Shown in pieces: positions 51,701 through 62,938 of a DNA stretch of 64,000 bases. The stretch comes from Phoronis australis (taxonomy: Eukaryota; Phoronida; Phoronidae), in NCBI GenBank assembly GCA_002633005.1, contig NMRA01000230.1, positions 517,495 through 581,494 on the forward strand, written 5' to 3'. A program made the position numbers and the translations under genes. Position 1 is the stretch's first letter. Every line of letters begins with the position of its first letter. Under the pieces are notes generated by a model. The model ran no database searches. It saw only the letters and a list, made by a program, of their open reading frames with translations, and was not told the origin of the DNA.

Positions 51701-53568
51701 ATAATGACCCTAATTTAAAGTGGAACTTGCAGACTAATTACTTATCCCTGTGATTTTTGGCGAAGTTAGTTAGAAACGCTACATATAGCAACGATGTGAA
51801 TATTAAGTAGGTTGAATATTGCCAAACGTTTTAAGAATGAGTTTCGCGGCGAAAATGATCCGCTGCAAATCACTGAAACGTGTCCAGTAAGTATCGTGGC
51901 GTGGTGCTGGGAAATAACACTGTATGATGCGGGCTATGAGAGCCCGCGACTTAAGTCACTAGTGTAAAGGTCACCTATAATTGCAGGATTTTTGTTTTCC
52001 TATTTACAAGTTGTCAGTGGATACAATTTTATTTTGTTTAGCGTAGATTGTGTAAAAATAGCATTTTCGTTCTAATTCCTGTTATACATTAGCATAGTTA
52101 GAAGCATGCAAATACATCTTTAAAAGGAGCGCCTTAGTTAACTAAGTCCATGTATTGATTGATGACGTATACTCTAGGATAAACACTTGGGTGCATGAAA
52201 GGGAATAAACATGTAACAGCATCTTGTCCATGGAATATTACAGCAATCCATTTTCATTCACACGCTTTACCTGCTTCAACTGAGCCGCTAATTCATCGTT
52301 GGTTTGCATGACGAGTACATATTGGTGTTTGTTGACTTCCATTAACGGCCTTGTCTTCCCAGCTTTAATCCGGCGTATGTGGCGAAACTGAATCAGAGTT
52401 AGCTCATTGTAATTAGATTGCTCGTGACATCAAAAGCGAATGATGCATAAACTATACATGTACCGAACGATTCAACACAAAAAGTGAGATATTCTCCATG
52501 CACGACAACAAGACACCAGGGTGTAATCAACTATCATTTTGACGCGGGTTCAGCTGATGTTGGGATACGCACCGAGTGGACTCCAAAAAGGGGATGCGTT
52601 TGCAGGGAGCTTCAAAAGTCACTCTTACTTATTTATGGCTTTCTTTCAAAAATATCATTCTTTTGTCATAAATCTCATCTAATCGCTGGGGTTTAATTTG
52701 TTGACTGAGCTCGAAACAGTAAAAGAAAAGTTGCTATGCCATCCAAATGGATTACATAGTATGTACATGTAACAAAAATTTTTTTTTTTTTTTGAAAAAT
52801 ACTGATATTGACAACTCTCCTGTAAAGATTTGTGCAGTTGGAAAAACGAACATTTTGTAGGTTATCTGTCTTTTAAAGTGATCCCGTGTGCAAGGAATTT
52901 TATTGGAAAAGACATTGACCCTTTGGTAGATTATTTTCAACATTCTGAGAAAGAAATTAGAAAATGCCTTTCATCGATTTTGCACCCAAGAACACTTGTG
53001 CTGTTTCTATGAAGCAATTGTTAAATCTTAAAAGTGCAAGTCTGTACGATTTGTTTAATCGACTAAAATATATTTTGTTAAAACATGCTGAAACTGGTTT
53101 ACATACGTAACCGCCCGTACATAACGATGAACTGCTCCATTTAAAATAATAATTCCAGGCGGTTTGATACACGCTGCACCAGACGTGCGCAGGTCACGCA
53201 TGTGGGCAAATTGCAGTGATCACCTGGAACCATTTTTATGCTTTATAAATACATGTATATAGTTAAACCCGAGCTGAGGAGCTACAAACCTGACTCAAGG
53301 GTTCAGCAGTGCGACCCAGTGGGACTCGAACCCACGACCTAGAGTGAAAGAAAGCGGGCACCATACACACTAGGCCACACTGCCTACTCTACTGTTTCAT
53401 TTATCAAGAAGCCACACTGTAAAGGACGCAATGGATCAGCGAATTCACAAGGACTGCTTGCGTATGTACGTTCGCGTGAAATGTGCGTCAAATAAAAGGA
53501 AGGTCAACTTCTCTACTCACGGCATTCTTTTGACGATGGCTCACGGCAGCCCAATTGTTTTCCTCCAT
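42427..53568 (-). CDS. Coiled-coil protein gene, 11 coding exons, about 673 aa (whole gene span)
   Basis: I assembled this from exons with GT-AG borders whose phases all agree (0,0,0,1,1,0,0,0,0,2 across ten introns) and with no internal stop. Residues 1-40 are basic (FRHIRRIKAGKTRPL at 17-31). Residues about 45-406 are almost continuous heptad-type coiled coil. Residues 407-443 hold a Lys/Arg block flanked by Ser/Glu, which resembles a nuclear-localisation or RNA-binding patch. Residues 444-565 are acidic and disordered. Residues 565-673 form a second coiled coil, ending TGLFS. There is no signal peptide or membrane segment, so it is probably an intracellular scaffold or cytoskeletal protein. 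I do not recognise the family. Introns of 2.2 and 1.5 kb could hide extra exons. Confidence 0.88.
43242..43606 (-). CDS. Coiled-coil gene, exon 10 (acidic region)
   Basis: 365 nt, enters in phase 0 and leaves in phase 2 at GTATGT. Acceptor GGTAATTTACAG. Codes about 121 residues dominated by Asp, Glu, Ser and Asn, with two similar short units (ADDVSSNQV and ADDVSSANHV). Probably disordered. Confidence 0.88.
44158..44268 (-). CDS. Coiled-coil gene, exon 9 (basic block)
   Basis: 37 codons, phase 0 in and out, donor GTGAGG. Ser-rich acidic start, then KKKQRKKRKKKAKK, then SSKESSDEK. The acceptor is uncertain: AAACTTAAG gives 44268, while two further AG sites a few dozen bases upstream (exon start up to about 44302) stay in the same open frame and would add up to about 10 residues. 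The candidate sites may be used alternatively. Confidence 0.78.
44541..44675 (-). CDS. Coiled-coil gene, exon 8
   Basis: 45 codons, phase 0 in and out, acceptor GGAATTTCAG, donor GTAATA. Ends the first long coiled coil (ITELNSEIEQLKDAQLNE). Confidence 0.9.
44903..44971. repeat. Two-copy 34-bp tandem repeat in intron 7
   Basis: GTATGCTCCCGTAGAGTTGA is followed 34 bases later by GTACGCTCCCTGAGAGTTAA, each continuing into CTCTGGCCT. Intron 7 (44676-46200) is otherwise featureless. Confidence 0.8.
46201..46338 (-). CDS. Coiled-coil gene, exon 7
   Basis: 46 codons, phase 0 in and out, acceptor AAAATCCCAG, donor GTGAGC. Contains two similar heptad runs, TKELFTSKEELLRVQTE and TKEELLQTRSEVQT. Confidence 0.9.
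46864..47066 (-). CDS. Coiled-coil gene, exon 6
   Basis: 203 nt, enters in phase 1 and leaves in phase 0 at a GTGATT donor. Acceptor GTTGATTTCAG. Very Lys-rich at the start (KLKAKLKFKSKQLKE), then regular heptads. Confidence 0.9.
47714..47932 (-). CDS. Coiled-coil gene, exon 5
   Basis: 219 nt, phase 1 in and out, acceptor CTCTGCAG, donor GTACGC. Contains ENELIQLKETEQRLSYKMRT and NNRLEKIQRKVDQLK heptads. Confidence 0.9.
48207..48425. repeat. GTT/GCT trinucleotide repeat in intron 4
   Basis: Imperfect TGTTGT, TGCTGC and GTTGTTGTTG runs cover about 220 bases. They produce a long spurious Val/Cys-rich frame on the plus strand. It lies inside the intron at 47933-48677 of the coiled-coil gene. 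Confidence 0.95.
48678..48894 (-). CDS. Coiled-coil gene, exon 4
   Basis: 217 nt, enters in phase 0 and leaves in phase 1 at a GTATTA donor. The acceptor is ATTACTTACAG. Contains VEWKLRRRYETAERDWDLD and then a regular coiled coil. Confidence 0.9.
48895..51082. other. Intron 3 of the coiled-coil gene, 2.2 kb
   Basis: The largest intron. No additional in-phase coiled-coil exon could be found. Frames at 50392-50728 on the minus strand are not heptad-like. Confidence 0.55.
51083..51223 (-). CDS. Coiled-coil gene, exon 3
   Basis: 47 codons, phase 0 in and out, acceptor CACTTTACAG, donor GTAACC. Heptad pattern rich in Leu, Glu and Arg (for example DELLDKLRELERVRELLRHE). Confidence 0.9.
52271..52387 (-). 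CDS. Coiled-coil gene, exon 2
   Basis: 39 codons, phase 0 in and out, acceptor GATTCAG, donor GTAAAG. It holds the basic FRHIRRIKAGKTRPL motif and leads into the first helix (YVLVMQTNDELAAQLKQ). This exon is the best probe for family identification. Confidence 0.88.
53311..53384 (-). repeat. tRNA-derived SINE head in intron 1 (Glu-like)
   Basis: On the minus strand box A (GTGTGGCCTAGTGTGTATGG) and box B (GTGGGTTCGAGTCCCAC) are at tRNA-like spacing, with TTTCAC in the anticodon-loop position. The 5' and 3' ends do not form an acceptor stem. It lies in intron 1, on the same strand as the gene. Confidence 0.7.
53521..53568 (-). CDS. Coiled-coil gene, exon 1 (start codon)
   Basis: Codes 16 residues, MEENNWAAVSHRQKNA. 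The ATG has A at -3 and G at +4. It ends in phase 0 at a GTGAGT donor. This start was chosen because it joins in frame to exon 2 without any stop. An alternative first exon further upstream cannot be excluded. Confidence 0.7.
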
Positions 53569-56500
53569 CTTATACTTTTTATTCCAAATTCGCTCTTAAG
53601 TCGTTTCAACTCCCGCACAGGTTCTCATCAATCCATCTGCCCATGCTAAACGCCTCTTTCTCAGTGTTGTTGTGGGGTCAACATACCTATACAGTCCTGT
53701 TGCTATGTTTTATGTATCGATTGCTGCTGAGCGCTTCAGACTCAAGAGAAAAACGGGAAAATTCCGATAAAATCGATTAGGAAATACGGCTTACGCACTT
53801 AGTTTAATGATCAGGATATTGAATGTTAATTGTCACAGTCTCGACTGCGGAATGATAAGGTATTTTAATGAAATAACTGACGCAACCTACTTAGTAAAGA
53901 GGCAAGTAGTGAACACGAAAATTCGTAATTAGTTAGACATGAACTGCATGTACAGTGTAGTTTACGGAGGCTATTCTAACGTAGAGCGGCACTCCTCTGT
54001 CACTGCGCCACCTATGTGGAAGCTCTCTTAATAAACACCGTGAACCGGTGGCGGAAGGAGTGAGATCTAAGGCCACGATTCGGGCCTTTCTAGAAATTAA
54101 GAAAGTGGGGTGGGTCAGGTTTGACGTTAATTCTGTGGGTTATTGCTTAGAAAAATGCGACGTCACGCAACAATGAAACTTATCCCTCGGGTGTGTTTTA
54201 AAGTTTTGTTCATCCCACTGAGCACAGCACTGTACGTGTCGATTGTCACCTCCCAGCTGTACTCCGGCCCATGGTGGGTTTGCTTATCGTGATTCTTTGG
54301 CACACAGCGGGTGGGACCAAAGTCAGGTGATGATGATGACCACTTCTGATGCCACGCTCGTTCGGGGAGTGCTAATTTTGCAAACGAGAAAAGGCGTTTT
54401 ACTGCCCCTAACTTTCGATAGCCACTTAGTGGATCACGCGGCATTCCCTGTTTCGTCCACCTCATCTACGGGGAGAATCCCGGCAGGGGCGTAACTTCTG
54501 GGAGGTGCCGGGGGTATGACGCCGCTAAGCTATTTCAAACATTGGTTTGAGTGTCTGTGAAATCGTAATGCATTCGCCAATATTTGAATCTGCGTCTATA
54601 CGCAAACCCGAAATGATTTGAGTGAAACAAGCTTGAAAGTGGTCGTTCTAGAAACATGTACATGTAGAGGTACACTCCGTTTTCTTAATAGTCGCAGTTA
54701 TTTGTCTTGTGGAATGTAAAGTAAAGAATATTACAAATGGTGCTGGCTCGCATAATACTTCTGGATCTACTGCTTGTACATGCGTTTGGTTTGTAACTTA
54801 ATTCTAATAATTTATTTTGTTTGTCAATATTTGCTGCCCTGGTTTTACAGAAGATGTCTGTGAACTTTTTAAGTCAATTAGACATTCCTTTACTTTACTT
54901 TTCAACATAATTCTTTATTTAAACAGATCGGAATCGTGCAGTCTTTGCTATGATACATGTCCGTGCCTATGTAAAACCAAGTCGCTAAGAAAATCGACGG
55001 GCAAAATTACGTCTTGCACCCCCCTGAAAGTAAAATTACTAGTTTTGCCACCATTCGATCTCAGACTCGACAATAGCTGCATTCACCCGCGCCTAATCAC
55101 TGAAGTCTACACCGCGCAGTATCGTGCACGCCTTCGTGTACACACAGCCACACAATTTCGCTAAAGGAAGCTGCTTTTAGGGGGCGATAATACGTGCCAT
55201 TACAATGTGATAGTCCAGGGGAAAATAAGTGTTGGCGTTCATGGCATATACTATCGAACCGGCATATTTTATGTCAAGTGCGACAATAACATAAAAGAAG
55301 GACTAGCTTTAAGGTTTAGCTTGTATTTTTTCACTGCAGTTGCCGACACGTGTGTATTGTCTATTTGCGGAGAATTGATGGCTGACGTCCTGACACAGAA
55401 ATGACAGGACTCGTCCTTCCCATCACATTTTTTCCATCAATCACTGAGGAAGGACACAGACTGACGTTTGTGTTACGTCAGCAAGTACATTTTACGGCTC
55501 CCAAGAGACATTCATCGTTTGGTAGTCATGGAAATTAATGGTGGGAATCGGATTTTTTCAAAATCGATTAATCGGAAAGCGTTTCCGATTCGACTAGGCT
55601 CGAAATATTCTGGATCGGTTTTGAGATAGTTACCGATACTGACAACTCTGTTCGCAATTTATGGGAAGTGGGAGAGAATGAAAACACGCAGGTTCAGCTT
55701 GAGAGCATCGTATGATGACAAAAGTTGATTTACGTGCGTCCGAGGTTACTTGGCCTTATTTATGTGACTTTTTATAAGTGCTTATTAATAAATGTAGTAG
55801 GATGAAAATTTGAGCATGGCTGAGAAGATATCAGCTCATTTATGGGAATATTTTCAGCTAGATCACAGAATCGATTTTACTGCCTTGGAATCGGTTTCTA
55901 TTCAATGTTTTTCTTTAGCGACGATGTCAGGGACAATTTTGTCGTCTAATTGTTCCAACGTTAATGAAACAAACATTTTTATTCAATTTTGTTATCTGAA
56001 ACTTTCGGTTAAAGAATTTTTTGTTATTTAAGAATGCTTTCCCGCAGGATTTTCCGATTTCTTGTAACTGGTTGCATGTCTGTAAACTGATAATACACAT
56101 ACTTGGCAACATACATGGATCAATGTAATACATTGCGTCACTTCCTAGGGGCTTAAAGGGAAAATATTGGTTTTACGACCAAAAAACACTTTTGAGGATT
56201 ATTGCTGGGTAGGACTTTTTGAAGTTATTAGCTTTGAACTAGGCAACAAATAACACAATCCGCGTTTTTGTGGTGTGGTTACCAATTGCCAATTCTCGTC
56301 CTTGTCTGACAGACATTCAGTGAAATCGAGGCAAGTGGCTAATACCATTGAAAACACATAAATATACTTTGTTGTTTATCTAGCGGAATTGAGCTTTACT
56401 GGTGTAGCCTGAGACGCTGCGACCGCTGAGGTTTCAGGGGCGAATCCACGTTGAAGCACGTCTCAGAAAAAAAACTTTCTCGCCGATAATGTTTCTTTGA

Positions 56501-58319
56501 TTCGACATCTTAATGTACTGCCAAACAAATCTGCTGGATGAAATTCGAAATTTTCTTCTTGACAACCTCCGTTTGCATTGATACCACCTGGATATGGGGT
56601 TAATCGATATAAAAATATCGAGGTGGCGCTGTAGTTAAGACTTGCCTGAATTTCTAGCGTTTCGCGTTACGGTATGAGCGATGATGTTTGCTCTACCTTT
56701 GCAAAAGTCCTAACAAAGTCACCGACAGTGAACAGCGCCATACTGGCTTACATACATGTAGCTGAATCTGTAAAAGGGTGTTAAAAGCCTCTGTTTCAAG
56801 AATACTAATACCTGAAGCATTGATTCAAGAAAACATTGTACACCATTCACGTTATAAAAACCTACACAATTATGCTTCACGTTCACGTAAATTCTCGATT
56901 AAGGCTACTAGTTCCGTGAGACAAAATAGTTTATAATTGATTGGACAAGAAAGTCCCGGTGTCGCACAAACGCGCACTTTGAGCGATTGATAGTATTTTC
57001 CTGTCTGCAAAATCGCTAACAGCAGCGCATAAAAAAGTTTCGTGTTTAAAAGTGCATAGACTAATTGAATACTGTTGTGTAATAAGTTATGGGCCTGGTA
57101 GAAGGGCGTGTATGCACAAAACCATAAAACATGTTTTATTGATCCATTTGGCTATGTTTCAGTCTCTGGGTCAACCAGCCAGTGACAGTTTCAATATTTT
57201 TAATGATTTTTAACTTCCGAAACGGTACCGAATAGTATTTAATACTTAATTTGAAGATCGTTATGAGAAAAGCATTTGTATGTCTGTCGTGGGTAAGATT
57301 TTTATGATCGTCTACATGCAAGTTTAACGAATTGTCTCTACGCTGTACGGATTTCAAGCAGCTCAAGGTATTGACAGTTGGCGTAAGCAGAAATTTCCGT
57401 ATTTTTAGACTAAGTTTAAGTTTTAGACTACAATTGGAATGAAACAGAAAAGGCGCACAAAACGCATAAATCCTCTAAATGTAAGAAGACCCGTAGACCT
57501 CAGTGTATACGGCCAGTCTACAATGCTCATTGCCCCGGAAGCCAGTCAAGCAATGTACTGGGCATATATCTTCGTGGTTAAATCCTTACGGTGAAAAACG
57601 GATTTGAGCGAAAATGTCTCTTTTATGCGTGTCAAGATAATTTATTTGAGGTAACATAAAATTAAGGGTTCACCAGTCTTCAGTTGAACTCTGTGTGTGC
57701 CCCCAAGCCCCCTAGGCTTATATGGTGCGCTGAACATGCATGAGTAGGCCGTAGAATGGACAAGTAAGCCATTTACTCACACTGGCTGAAAGCGATGTGC
57801 ACTTACCAGTTTTTAGTATAACCAAGTATACTGAAAGCAGAGTAAAACTAAATTTCGCTCTACTGTATAAAACCACACCCATGGAACTGACGGTGTTGGG
57901 AATTTAGTCGCTGCGACGGCCGGTTACTGAACTTTTAAGAGTTCCTCTAAGACGAAATGCATATCCGACATAAAATCGCAACGCACCTGGGATTGCAACA
58001 CATAGGCCTACAGTGCTGTAGTGGGGGCGTAGGCGCACGTAGGCACAGACAACCACCTTTTGGCATTTGAACGAAGCGCTTGCGCATCTTAAGTGACGGT
58101 ATGGTGGCATGTACATGTAGTAGACCGGCAGCCCAGAGCACTTAGCATAGATGAACGAGGTACCAACATCTGACCACGGGAGCATTTAAAGTCCACCTCA
58201 GTATGTACAGAAATGGACGTCTGCCGTTGTCTGCACTCTGGGTGTGACCCCTGGGGGCCTTGCAAACAGCCCAAAAATGAGCTAGACTAGATATTCGAGG
58301 TACCAACCAAAACTGATTN
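53569..58319. other. Upstream region of the coiled-coil gene and further intergenic DNA
   Basis: The promoter should lie just above 53568, but no clear TATA box is seen. Frames of up to 115 codons (54817-55164 +, 54163-54465 -) lack recognisable features. A degenerate tRNA-like stretch occurs near 56404-56455. A single N is at 58319. Confidence 0.4.
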
Positions 58320-59640
58320 GTTTTGGAAATACAGCCACGGGTGCAAAAAAAACAAACCTACCACTAAGAGGCGCAACAGTAGTCAGTCACCATCATCAAA
58401 CGTCATCTTCACACTGAAAGCATGTACGCCAATTTTTTTTCAAAACCATCCCTAGAATGATTTGGTTGATCGAGGGGTGGACGCCAAACACAAGATTTGA
58501 AAACAGCAAAAATGGCCACCGGGTGGTGCAAAATACCTCGATTCCATCCAAAAACAGGATGATAGCGTCATCTCACCAACAGATGCTTATATTCAAAATT
58601 TTATGAAAATCTGTTGAGGACCTGCTGAAGATCCTGTAAACGATGTAATAGATACAGTCATGAGCGCAAAAAACTGCCACTAGGAGGGGCCACAGTAGTC
58701 GAATTTGTCGGAAAATCGTCGTCAGCCATCCACTTCATATCATAGTAAAAACTTACATGCAAATTTTCACAATTATCCTGAAAGCCGTTTGGTTGATAGA
58801 CGAGTGGACGCCAAAAAACAGACTCAAAAGCAGTAAAAATGGCCACACGAGGTGGCTCAAACTAGGTCTAACCCGATCTGAAAACGAAGAGATAGCGTCA
58901 CCTCATTAACAGATAACTACATGTATATGTCAAAGTTTATAAAATTCGTTGAGGACCTTTGAACATACAGAGGTAAACGTAAAAATAAAATTGCCAATAG
59001 GTGGCACACTAGTGGTCAGATCTGTCTGAATGTCGTCGTCATCCGTTGTTAACATCATATAAATACACTTACTAAATTTGGTAAAGATCTTGCGAACAGT
59101 TTAGGGAATACAGCCATAGGCGCTAAAAAAACAAAACTGTCACTATGAGGCGCCACAGTTGTCGAAGTCGTCGGAGAATCATCGTCAGCCGTCCACTTTA
59201 TAGTAAGAACATACAATGTACATGCCAATTTTCACAATCATCCTTTAAGCGGTTTGGTTGATAGAAGGTTGGACGCAAAAAACACTCACAAACAGTAAAA
59301 ATGGCCACTAGGTGGCGCAAACCACGTCAAACTCATCTGAAAACGGCAGGATAGCGTCAAATCACTAATAGGTGCCCGATATACCAAATTTTATGAAAAT
59401 CCGTTCAGGACTAATGAAGATACAGATGTAAACGTAAAAAAACAAAATTGACACTAGAGGGCACACCGGTAGTCGGTCCATTCGAAAGTTCGCTCATGCC
59501 GTCCCATCCACGGAAGGAACACGTGCAAAATTTCATGAACATACGTCAAGGCGTTTTGGAGATAGAGCAGCGGACGCCGGACGGACGGACGCCGGACGGA
59601 CGGAGATGACGGCATGATGCGTCCACATATGTGGGCGCAT
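58320..59640. repeat. Tandem-repeat block with GGACGCC minisatellite end
   Basis: At least three diverged copies of a 330-460 bp unit begin near 58378, 58705 and 59167. Each runs through GTCGTC, CAATTTTCACAAT, TTTGGTTGAT, GTGGACGCC and AAAAATGGCCAC, then a GGTGGCGC-like word. Between them are shorter modules with CACTAGGAGGCGCCACAGTAG-like words. The block ends in a GGACGCCGGACGGAC minisatellite (about 59572-59603). No coding capacity. Confidence 0.85.
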
Positions 59641-60369
59641 AAAAATGTATTTGCATGCTCCTACAACTATTTGTAGTGAACTAAACGACAATGCTGCTTG
59701 AACATCCTCTACGCTAAACAAACTGCAGCTGTATTCATTGACCACTTGTAAATGTGAAAACAAAGAACTCCGCAAATAGGTGACCTTTGCACTAATGCTG
59801 TACCTCAGGCTTGTATACACATCCTTGCTGTACGTTGTGTTTCTATTGAACACATTTGGCCAAGCAACGGTCACAGAGATAGCTTAAGCGTGCACTGAAT
59901 TCCACTTTAAGCAAGAGGCCTCTGAAGACAGCCATGCAGTTCTCCGCAGATGTTCCAATATGATTCAACAAGGACTGAAACTTTGGACATCTCAGTGGTC
60001 CATTCCGTTTTGCAGTGCGACATGAGGTTATTGCACAAACGATCCTTTTTGTGCACATCACGATTGAGCTGTGTGTCGGAGACTGGAATTGCAGCATGTA
60101 GCGCCATCTATTTGTTGTTTTGTAAAGTACTGGCGGAGTGACAGCAGTAACACTAATCGAAGTAGACAACATGTCAGTTTTCTTGTTGCCAAAAGACCCA
60201 AGATCGCCCAGAAATGGCACACGTTCGTGAGTCGGACACGGGTATGGCAGTACATTGTGGAGCAAGCGATCACTTCAAGGACTACGCGGTGAAGAATCTT
60301 GCTTCGAAACGTCGAAGAAACGGAGATTTGATGAAGATTTCTCCTAACTAAATGCATTTGATCATCCGA
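59641..60369. other. Intergenic stretch with one 140-codon open frame
   Basis: The minus frame at 59843-60265 is Cys-rich, but it has no signal peptide or repeated Cys spacing and overlaps equally open frames. I do not call it a gene. Confidence 0.4.
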
Positions 60370-61950
60370 CACTGGAAAGGGCGTTCTAAACATGCGCGAT
60401 GAATTGCATATATGAAAGATTTGAAGCCCTAAACGAAATATTTACTGCGTCGTGACGAGGAGATAGGGCTCAGCTATCTTCTGTTAGGAATCCCACTGCA
60501 TCACTCCTCCGTACATTTCGGTGAACTGACGTTTCTTGGCACTATACATACAAAAGACCCAAGCATTTCACAGCCCACCCTGAAATCATTAGTCCTCCCG
60601 TTATCTCTCATTCCTTGTGCATAAACATTTTGTTTTCTACCCTCACTCTCGTTTGCTAACAAAGTTCTGTGTGAAAATGAATATATCCAAGATATTCAAG
60701 AAAGAAAAAGATATATAGAGTACTGTAGCCGTTACACGTACATGTACATGTATCGCTTACACGTGGATCTTTGATTCATCAGGGCGTATTATCGAAGCGT
60801 TTGGTTTTTAATGCATAAAACATTAGGCTTTTACTTGTATTTCTTTCAAAACTTTTGTAGAAACAACTGCACAAATAGTGACTTTTTGACGTAATAGGCT
60901 TTCTTAAAACGTTTCTTTCAGGAAGACAATTACGGGATAGTGAAAAAATTAACACAACTTCTAGTCAAATGTTTTTAGTACCACGACATTGACTTCAAGT
61001 CTTATATTTTAGTACAAATGCTTTACTTGTTGAAATTGATTTCGATTATTAAGGCAATGATTATTTATCGGAAGCTCGTGTGGTACGTACTGATAGGACA
61101 TACATGTTATACACATGACTACAAAACTCTACTGCCCCCGTCTGATTGATATTTGATGCGATCATATTTTTAGGGTAAAATCTTGACAAGACAAAGACTA
61201 TCAAGAGGAGCTCGCGCGCACGTGCACGTACATCTAAAATAGTCTCCAGTAACTTGAGTGGAAAACACATTACAAGTTTATTTCGTTATAGAAAGTTATG
61301 TCTCAGCCGAAACATCGCATCATCGGCCTAGCATTTAAAGTCATGCCAATGCGGAAACATTTGTTTCCACGCGTGTTACATTTTTGTAGTAATTCCTATT
61401 TACGCCATATGCATCAAAAACGTATTAGGTACCGAGTATTCTTGAAATCAATATAGGCCTAATGGCTAAATTTCAGTAAAGATCACGTGCAAAACAACGC
61501 ACAGGAAGTGAATATCTTTGTCTAACAAGCTTGATAACAAATATTGGGTATTCAAAACACGGTGGCTGATGTACAATCAATGCGTACAACAAGCTTTTTG
61601 ACACCGTCGTACAATACAAAGTAGTCAACACGTGGGCAGGTGGCGATACCGTATCGTCATACACGAGTTGGCTTCCCTTGAACTGCCAAGCAACGCGTCG
61701 CGGAAATCGACGACATTTCGTGTGTTTGCTCAAAAATAATTCTGCAAAACAAAAAGTTTACGAGATAGGGAAACACATGAAATGAAATCATTAATGACCT
61801 ATATTATACAGTTACCGATTATCACCGAGGTCAACATGCTGATTTTAAAACCCTAAAAATGTGTCATTTTGACTTTGGTGAAATTCAGTATTGTTTTATT
61901 GTATGATTAAATCCTCTGAGTAATTCTTGGAAGGAGTCTGTGTTTGGGTT
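60370..61950 (-). mobile_element. Long diverged inverted repeat, copy 2
   Basis: Reverse-complement counterpart of 38268-40425, lacking the roughly 520-base insert. Similarity stops at the same word, GAAAACCCAAAC, in both copies. Here that point (61946-61952) directly abuts the BEL/Pao fragment, so the junction may mark the true end of the repeat or the breakpoint of an insertion. Confidence 0.85.
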
Positions 61951-62855
61951 TTCGATTGGAGATCAGTCAGCTACCAAGATGCAGCGAGATTCAAGATATA
62001 GGGATGACTACGTTGCATTCGTAGAAGGCATTGTTGAGAAGGGTTACACCAAACAGGTTCCCACAGAAAAGCTCCAAACACCCGAAGGCCGCTGCTGGTA
62101 TCTTCCTCATGACGGTGTTTATCAAGCAAGCCCGATAACGCGACAAATTTTGTAGATGCTTTCAGGGAATTGAAAGAGGCCCTTGCAGAAATCGATTATG
62201 TGGAAGTTCAACGAACTTTACTCCAGATGGACAATGACTGGAAGTTCAACCCTCCCACAGCCAGCCTGGAGGCGCCTGGGAAAGGCAGATCAGAACGGTG
62301 GACAACTGCCTCCTTTTAGTGGACAAGGAAGAAGAGGTTATACGACAGGATGCAGGTAGCTGTCTGGATGACGAATCGCTGCGTACTTTGTTCTGCGAAG
62401 CGGAAGCCATCGTCAATTCACGCCCTCTTACTCCAATGACGACCGACGCAGATGATTTGAACCCATTGTCGCCAACCAATATCTTAACCATGAGGTTATC
62501 AGTTATCCTGCCTCCTCCGGGCCACTTTCAGCGTCAGGATGTTTATATGCGAAAGAGATGGCGTCGTGTTCAGTTTTTAGCGGACCTCTTCCGGAGACGA
62601 TGGAGAAACGAATTCCTGCTATCCTTGCAAGCTCGCTCCAAGTGGACTTCGCCGAAGCGTAATGCAAGTATTGGTGATGTAGTTCTCATCAAGGACGACA
62701 ACCTGCCTCGTAACAAGTGGTTGATGGGCCGAGTGTCTTGTGTACATCCAGATGATCGTGGTCGTGTACGCCGCCTCGAGGTCAAGACGCTGAACGTGAC
62801 ATTGAAGCGACCAGTTCACAAGACTGTGGTACTGCTGCCCATGGAGGACCAATGA
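61945..62855 (+). pseudogene. BEL/Pao retrotransposon pol, internally deleted
   Basis: The first part reads the N-terminal edge of a BEL/Pao reverse transcriptase (FSIGDQSATKMQRDSRYRDD, then a WYLPHDGV motif). It then jumps at about 62128-62140 straight into the end of the integrase core (NFVDAF, WKFNPPTAS) and the C-terminal domain to 62855 (AIVNSRPLTP, LSPTNIL, GDVVLIKDDNLPRNKW). Everything between, including the RT active site, RNase H and most of integrase, is deleted. A further frame change lies near 62262-62275. A derivative like this could move only with enzymes supplied in trans. Confidence 0.9.
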
Positions 62856-62930
62856 TTTTGTTAAGTCGGACATTTATGTGATCGATTGTATTTGATTATT
62901 TAGTATTTGTAATTGTTAAGCCATGCTTCC

Positions 62931-62938
62931 GGGGGGAA
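62931..62938 (+). other. Polypurine tract
   Basis: GGGGGGAA directly precedes the LTR start, the expected primer site for plus-strand DNA synthesis. Confidence 0.75.

Noticed and set aside
51934-51952. GCGGGCT-ATGAG-AGCCCGC hairpin as a regulatory element
   Set aside because: A seven-base stem inside intron 2 with no related copy; likely chance.
52271-52387. Idea that exon 2 is the end of a SKICH domain (CALCOCO/TAX1BP1 family)
   Set aside because: The VLVMQTNDE segment loosely resembles the linker after SKICH, but exon 1 starts the protein 16 residues earlier with no SKICH sequence, and the terminal exon has no zinc finger.
53311-53384. Functional tRNA gene
   Set aside because: Box A and box B are present but the 5' and 3' ends cannot form an acceptor stem, so it is called a SINE head.
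53695-53710. Half X-box (GTTGCTATG) about 135 bases above the start codon, suggesting a ciliary gene
   Set aside because: Only one half-site matches the RFX consensus; the second half is absent.
59843-60265. 140-codon Cys-rich minus-strand frame
   Set aside because: Overlapping frames are equally open, Cys spacing is irregular and no start or splice context supports it.
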